Shown: in pieces, positions 59,641 through 64,000 of the stretch
Numbering within the stretch: position 1 is the stretch's first letter
Layout: the number at the start of each line of letters is the position of its first letter
Source of the DNA: DATKIY01 sp963726755
Lineage (GTDB): Bacteria > Actinomycetota > Actinomycetes > JAHEKZ01
DNA: 64,000 nt
Assembly: GCA_963726755.1 (NCBI GenBank)
Contig: CAVSDB010000001.1
Coordinates: 310,001-374,000 of the forward strand
Direction: 5' to 3'
Notes under the pieces: generated by a model
Told to the model about the DNA's origin: nothing
What the model saw: only the letters and a program-made list of their open reading frames with translations
Database searches by the model: none
Made by a program: the position numbers and the translations under genes

Positions 59641-61081
59641 ATGCGGGGCAGTGCCAGACGGTGGATCTCGTCGCTAGTCACGGTTGGCGGCGGTCGCGTT
59701 GAGCGTGCTGGCCGCCCCTGGGGCGCTAGCCGCCCAGCCCGATCCGGTGACGGGCCTGCATGCCCGGCCGGCCCATCAGCAGGTGACGCTGAGTTGGACT
59801 CTCCCCGCGGGCAACCTCACCGCTGTTCTCGTGCGACGGGCCGAGGGCAATACGCCGCCAGCAGGCATTAACGACGGCCAGCAGGTCTACGACGAACTCG
59901 GCACGCAAGTGGTCGACACCGGTCTGCAGGATGGGGTCAACTACTCGTACTCGGTCTGGGCTCTCCAAGGTCCAACTCCATCTGATCCCAAGCAAGTGAC
60001 TGTCACGCCGATTCCGCGCTCGCCGCTGAACGTGCAACTGTCGGCGGACGCTCGTCAGGTCACTTTTGGTAATCCTGTGACGTTTCGCGCGAAGGCAACA
60101 ACGCAGAACAGTAAGCCGGCCATAAACGAGGAACTGCAGCTCCAGTCTCGGGACTCAGGCGCGTCACGCTGGCACGTAGTCGACAGTGCGAATAGCGATC
60201 AGCAAGGGCGCACTACCTGGAGCATCCGTCCGCAACGCAACGCTGACTACCGGGTGGTGCACGACGCAACTCCGTACTTCGACGGTGCGATCAGCGCTAT
60301 CAAGTCGATCGACGTTCGGCCGCTGCTGCAGGCTCGACTAGGTAAGGACTGGGCACCGCAGTTCGGACGTGCGGCAGTCCAGGGTCGGGTAAAGCCGAAG
60401 TTTCAGGGTGAGCGGGTGATGCTGGAAGGGCGTACGCAGGGGAACTGGCGGACCGTGGACACCGCTGCGCAACGTTCCAACGGTGCCTACCGATTCGGGC
60501 TGCACGGCTGGAACGCTCGCGGGACATACGAGTATCGCGTCGCGGTACCGGAGAACCACCGTCATCGTGCGGCGCATAGTGCGTCCCTGACATTGCACGT
60601 GGTGCGGGTCGTCACGTATCGAGTCGAAACGCGTGGGCACATCGTGGCGTCGTTGGACGGCTTCAAGAAGCAAGCCGCGGAGATCTATGCCGACCCGCGG
60701 GGTTGGTCGCGAGCTGACGTGCACTTCAAGCGGGTAAAGAAGGGTGGGGACTTCTCACTGGTGCTGGCGCAGGCGAAGGAGGTACCGAAGTTCGCGCCGA
60801 TCTGTGACCGGTACTGGAGTTGTCGAGTGGGTCGGTACGTGATCATCAACCAGGATCGCTGGCGTTTCGGTACGCCGTACTTCTTGAAGACCGGTGCCTC
60901 GATGAAGGAGTACCGGGAGATGGTGGTCGACCACGAAACCGGGCACTGGTTCGGCCTGGGCCATGCCACCTGCGGTGGAAAGGGCGAGCTCGCCCCAGTG
61001 ATGATGCAGCAGTCCAAGGGGTTGTACGGCTGCAAGCCCAACCCCTGGCCGCTCCCAGGAGAAATCGCCCGCGTCCGCTAA
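59641..61081 (+). CDS. Secreted protein with fibronectin-like repeats and a zinc-protease-like C-terminus (DUF3152-type), 5' frame disturbed
   Basis: From GGAGGAA and ATG 59641 the start reads MRGSARRWISSLVT; dropping one base near 59683 continues LAAVALSVLAAPGALA-AQPD, a clear signal peptide. The body has a fibronectin-III-like domain (VTGLHARPAHQQVTLSWTLPAGNLTAVLVRRAEG), two Ig-like regions, then HIVASLDGFKKQAAEIYADPRGWSRADVHFKRV and the zincin motif DHETGHWFGLGHATCGGKGELAPVMMQQ (HExxHxxGxxH). The frame visible without correction starts at 59684. Likely a secreted metalloprotease or adhesin with protease-like fold; the Glu and three His are intact. Confidence 0.8.
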
Positions 61082-61082
61082 C

Positions 61083-61095
61083 CCGCCATTGGCGG
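61083..61095. terminator. Short hairpin between convergent genes
   Basis: CCGCC-ATT-GGCGG sits in the 18-base gap between the secreted-protein stop and the homoserine-dehydrogenase-like stop. It is small and has no T-run, so termination is only possible. Confidence 0.35.
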
Positions 61096-61099
61096 ATTC

Positions 61100-62134
61100 C
61101 TAGCGGCGACGGTAGATCGTGAGCAGGTCGGCGTAAATTGCGTACGCCGTCTGCATCAGGTCCGGCTCGCGCTCGAGGATCTCCACCGTGCCAGCCAGTT
61201 CGGTCTGCAGAATCAGCGCGGACGTCGTCCCTGTCACCCAGTACAGCGGGTCATCGTTGCGCACCGTCTCGAGCGCGACGCCCGCTTCGATCACCCCGTT
61301 GGCCCTCGATGCCGAGCACACCACCCGGAGTCGACGCCCGTACGAAATCACGCGCGAGACGTCGTCGGCGGTGATGGACCGGATGGTGTCGCGTTCGACG
61401 GCCTCCGGTGTGATGCCTGCGTCGAAGAAGACGTTGGCAAGAGCCGCGACCTTCGCCGCCGCGTCATGTCCGTCGATGTCGAAGGTCGGATCGCTCTCTG
61501 CGAACCCCGCGTGCTGCGCTTCGACCACCGCTTCGTCGAACGTCGCACCCTCGGTGATCGCCTCGAGGACGTAGTTCGTCGTCGAGTTCAGTACACCGCG
61601 AAACCCCATGACTCGGTCCCCGGGAAGCGCGAACTCCACCAGATTGAAAACCGGACAGCCGTCCATGACGACGCCCTCGAAGCGGAACTGACGTCCGTTG
61701 TCGTCAGCCAGTTGCTTCAACCGTCGGTACGCCCAAGCTATGGGTCCCTTGTTGACGGTGATGACGTCCATTCCGGCAGAAAAAGCGGCCTCGACGTGAT
61801 CGATTGCGGTCGCGCCGCCGAGTTCTAACGGCGTGCTCTCGACGGCGACATGCGCCTCGGCCTCCGCGATCAATGCCCGCGCGGGTAAGGCCGGGTCGGG
61901 GAACTCGTTACCGGCTTTCTCAAATAGCTCCAGCAGTTCACCTGGTGTGAGCCCAACGGGATCGCTGATCGCGCCGTGTTTCGCGGTCGAGGCCGCGGTG
62001 ACGAGCAACCGAAGTCCGTGGACGTCCGCCAACTCCTGGGCTCGGTCGGCAGCGATCCGACAAAAGCGTTGTGCGACGTTGCCGAACCCGAACAGCACGA
62101 GTCGGACGTCAGTCACTTCCGCCGGTTTGGTCAC
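61100..62134 (-). CDS. Homoserine dehydrogenase-like NAD(P) oxidoreductase
   Basis: About 344 residues from the GTG overlapping the DUF2505 stop (GTGA). Rossmann start VRLVLFGFGNVAQRFCRIAADRA, TVNKGPIAWAYRRLKQLADDNG (the homoserine dehydrogenase NKxP motif), GFRGVLNSTTNYVLEAITEGATFDEAVVEAQHAGFAESDPTFDIDGHDAAAKVAALANVFF, the substrate-site signature with catalytic Lys. No ACT domain. As a separate gene away from threonine genes it may be a paralogue with another substrate. Confidence 0.87.
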   Translation of the reverse strand: MTKPAEVTDVRLVLFGFGNVAQRFCRIAADRAQELADVHGLRLLVTAASTAKHGAISDPVGLTPGELLELFEKAGNEFPDPALPARALIAEAEAHVAVESTPLELGGATAIDHVEAAFSAGMDVITVNKGPIAWAYRRLKQLADDNGRQFRFEGVVMDGCPVFNLVEFALPGDRVMGFRGVLNSTTNYVLEAITEGATFDEAVVEAQHAGFAESDPTFDIDGHDAAAKVAALANVFFDAGITPEAVERDTIRSITADDVSRVISYGRRLRVVCSASRANGVIEAGVALETVRNDDPLYWVTGTTSALILQTELAGTVEILEREPDLMQTAYAIYADLLTIYRRR

Positions 62135-62622
62135 TGATCCGCAATCCATTCCGCGAGGTAGGCCTGCTCCTTACTGATGAGATGCTCAAGGTAGCCCGAG
62201 ATCTGCTCCTCGACTTTGCCTCCGAAGAACGGGATCTTCACCTTGACGTTCGTGGTGATCTCGTACGTGGAGCCGTCATCCGCCGCTGAGATCACGTGCG
62301 CACCGTTGATCGTCGCGGGCGCTGTGCCGACAGTTGCTGTCCAAACTCCGTGCACTGGTCCCTCGTCGTTCGCTGCTTCGTCGCCTGCCCATGTGTCGAT
62401 CTGAATGATGCGACCATCGCCGACGAAACTGCGAAACGCTCCAGGGACCTTGTCGAGCGGCAACTGACGTTCGGTAGTCACCACGATGCTGTCCCCATCG
62501 CTTTCGACCGTTGGCGTCCCGACTCCACCGAAGCGCTCATGTCGCGCCTTGAGGTACTCAAGGTCTGTCAGAACGCCGAACAACTTGGCGGGGCTCAACG
62601 GGTACTCGTGCTCCAAGGCCAT
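62131..62622 (-). CDS. DUF2505 (SRPBCC-like) protein
   Basis: 163 residues: MALEHEYPLSPAKLFGVLTDLEYLKARHERFGGVGTPTVESDGDSIVVTTERQLPLDKVPGAFRSFVGDGRIIQIDTWAG, then GSTYEITTNVKVKIPFFGGKVEEQISGYLEHLISKEQAYLAEWI, the DUF2505 pattern, restricted mainly to actinobacteria and related to START-domain lipid-binding proteins. It overlaps the downstream dehydrogenase start. The function is unknown. Confidence 0.87.
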   Translation of the reverse strand: MALEHEYPLSPAKLFGVLTDLEYLKARHERFGGVGTPTVESDGDSIVVTTERQLPLDKVPGAFRSFVGDGRIIQIDTWAGDEAANDEGPVHGVWTATVGTAPATINGAHVISAADDGSTYEITTNVKVKIPFFGGKVEEQISGYLEHLISKEQAYLAEWIADQ

Positions 62623-62665
62623 GATTCCTCCGAATCTTCTTGCAGCACGCTAGCGACTTCGACGC

Positions 62666-63386
62666 CTAGACGGTGATCGCCATGCGCAGACCGCGCCCGT
62701 CGACCGGGTGAGGTGCAGCGGGCCAAGTCTGCGCCATTCCGGTGGTCTGACGGAAGGCCGACCACGCGGCTGCCAGGGCGTCGAGGCAATCGTCGACTGG
62801 CACGCCCGCCGGTGCCCGCTCAAGGAAGGTGAGGAGATTGGGTATCCACTCGCTGCTGAGGGTGCCGATCCGCTGTGCGACGCCGACCGCAGATTTCTTG
62901 GCCGCCAACGCCGGTTGACCGGACAGCTGTGCGAACGAGAGTTCGGGATGAACCTCCCAGGTTCGCTGACGCAGTTCGACGTCGGCCACCAACGCTTCCT
63001 CGACGTCGAAGATGGCGTCCCGGAGCGAGAGCGCCTGTCGGCTTACGCCCGACCCGGTCAAGCGCTGACTCAATGCCTGGATCGCTGCGTTGTCGAGCGA
63101 CGTTCGCGGCCGCCAGGACTGGACGTGGCGGAGTCACGAACACCCGAGATCGTGCCCAGCCAGGCAGCGCCGCGCGAGCGTCCCGGTCGGCACGACGTAA
63201 TCCCTCGTCCATCAGGCCGATCGGAATGTCGATGCCAATGGTGGTGGCAGCAGCATCGACGACGTCCAGGAACGTGTCGGCGAGCGCCCAGTCGACCGAG
63301 GTGACGCGCGCGCCGTCCAGATCAACGCGGGCCGCGACCCACTGTCCCTGACATCGATCGATCCCCGTCACGCGCAACGCGGCCAC
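62666..63386 (-). pseudogene. DUF429 family protein (RNase H-like fold), frameshifted
   Basis: Two frames combine to about 240 residues. First frame from GTG 63386: VAALRVTGIDRCQGQWVAARVDLDGARVTSVDWALADTFLDVVDAAATTIGIDIPIGLMDEGLRRADRDARAALPGWARSRVFVTPPRPVLAAAN. Second frame: IQALSQRLTGSGVSRQALSLRDAIFDVEEALVADVELRQRTWEVHPELSFAQLSGQPALAAKKSAVGVAQRIGTL to 62666. A +1 shift lies between about 63080 and 63115. DUF429 proteins keep the acidic residues of an RNase H-like nuclease; substrates are unknown. Confidence 0.82.
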
Positions 63387-63390
63387 GTAG

Positions 63391-64000
63391 CTACCCGCGA
63401 TCGCGGTGCGCGCGCTGCTCTGCCTCAACGCGGTCGCGAACGTGGCACGCCCCCTGATGGTCGTTGACCATCCCCATCGCCTGCATGAGCGCGTACATCG
63501 TCGTGGGACCAACGAACGACCAGCCGGCCTTCTTCAGCTGTTTGGACATCGCTGTCGACTCCGCAGAGGTGCTCGCCTGAGTCAGGAGTTCACGCGTCAG
63601 CCCATCCGGCCGCTCCTCATACGACGGCGCGAAGGACCACAACAGTTCCCGAACCGAACTACCTGACGAGATCAGTTCGCACGCGCGCTGGGCGTTGTTG
63701 ATGGTCGACGTGATCTTGCCGCGATGACGAACGATCCCAGCGTCGGCCAACAGTCGATCGACGTCGCCCTCGTCGTAGTCGGCAACGACGTTGTAGTCGA
63801 AGCGATCGAATGCCGCACGAAAGTTCTCGCGTTTGCGCAGAATCGTCAGCCACGACAGTCCGGACTGGAACCCCTCTAACGTCAACTTCTCGAACAGCCG
63901 GAACTCGTCGGTGACCGGACGCCCCCACTCGTCGTCGTGATAAGCCCGGTACTCCGGCGTTGATGCGCTCCACCAGCAGCGAAGCAGCCCGTCGTCGCCC
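63391..64000 (-). CDS. tag: DNA-3-methyladenine glycosylase I (5' end cut by window edge)
   Basis: The frame is open to the right edge. Near the edge it reads RCWWSASTPEYRAYHDDEWGRPVTDEFRLFEKLTLEGFQSGLSWLTILRKRENFRAAF, the classic Tag N-terminal sequence with Cys and the YHDxEWG substrate-pocket motif. It ends ...SKQLKKAGWSFVGPTTMYALMQAMGMVNDHQGACH, carrying the zinc-binding His and Cys of Tag. It excises 3-methyladenine. Only the first few codons lie beyond the window. A frame restricted to 63885 would be a truncated call starting at TTG. Confidence 0.92.
   Translation of the reverse strand, partial: GDDGLLRCWWSASTPEYRAYHDDEWGRPVTDEFRLFEKLTLEGFQSGLSWLTILRKRENFRAAFDRFDYNVVADYDEGDVDRLLADAGIVRHRGKITSTINNAQRACELISSGSSVRELLWSFAPSYEERPDGLTRELLTQASTSAESTAMSKQLKKAGWSFVGPTTMYALMQAMGMVNDHQGACHVRDRVEAEQRAHRDRG

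Noticed and set aside
1..64000. CRISPR arrays, transposons, integrase or phage genes, tRNA-associated att sites
   Set aside because: No regularly spaced repeats, transposase motifs, or phage proteins were seen. The tmRNA 3' end, a common integration site, has no duplicate of its final bases or integrase nearby.

Overview
The window is chromosomal DNA from an actinobacterium. The evidence is the moderately high GC, the frequent GTG starts with ATGA/GTGA stop-start overlaps, a BTAD/SARP-type regulator, fused SpoIIE-HATPase regulation, ECF42/DGPF sigma modules, a DUF2505 protein and an actinobacterial tmRNA. I cannot name the genus. I saw no rRNA, canonical tRNA, CRISPR array, insertion sequence or prophage.

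Layout. 1-3039: the edge of a response regulator, then a three-gene extracytoplasmic flavin electron-transfer operon (ferric-reductase-like flavocytochrome, FMN-binding protein, ApbE). 3076-6043: a DGPF/ECF42 sigma pair with a frameshifted sigma gene, and GNAT-type proteins. 6209-22042: a BTAD regulator divergent from a long co-directional cluster. That cluster holds a GAF-PP2C-HATPase fusion, two STAS antagonists, an unrecognised protein, seven tandem paralogous membrane proteins joined by 4-base overlaps, and a phytoene-desaturase-like oxidoreductase. 22132-25929: an SRPBCC protein, tmRNA (ssrA), a second, intact ECF42/DGPF pair, and an SRPBCC-ArsR operon with palindromic operators. 25926-33849: a membrane P-loop ATPase, a YcaQ-like protein, a NylB-like serine hydrolase, a hemerythrin and small genes. 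33761-38911: a large membrane phosphatase-fold protein, an ABC exporter and a NarK-type transporter. 38924-45677: narGHJI on the minus strand. 45755-49002: a RibD-C protein, a chromate transporter and a second ArsR-SRPBCC pair. 49080-58608: a cyclase, three FAD-dependent amine oxidoreductases (one with a GcvT domain), an alpha/beta hydrolase, a VOC protein and a HelD-like helicase. 58605-64000: an epimerase, a secreted zincin, a homoserine-dehydrogenase-like enzyme, DUF2505, DUF429 and a truncated tag gene.

The gene set suggests a free-living organism that can respire nitrate, oxidise methylated amines and export electrons to flavoproteins, with heavy investment in partner-switch and one-component regulation. 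The most unusual region is 9022-20608, a partner-switch module followed in the same apparent transcript by seven copies of a kinase-less sensor-like membrane protein.

Caution: at least ten otherwise well-conserved genes are split by single-base shifts, and all the single shifts I resolved are net +1. Either the assembly carries insertion errors or many genes here are decaying. Frameshifted genes are typed as pseudogene but may be intact in the organism.
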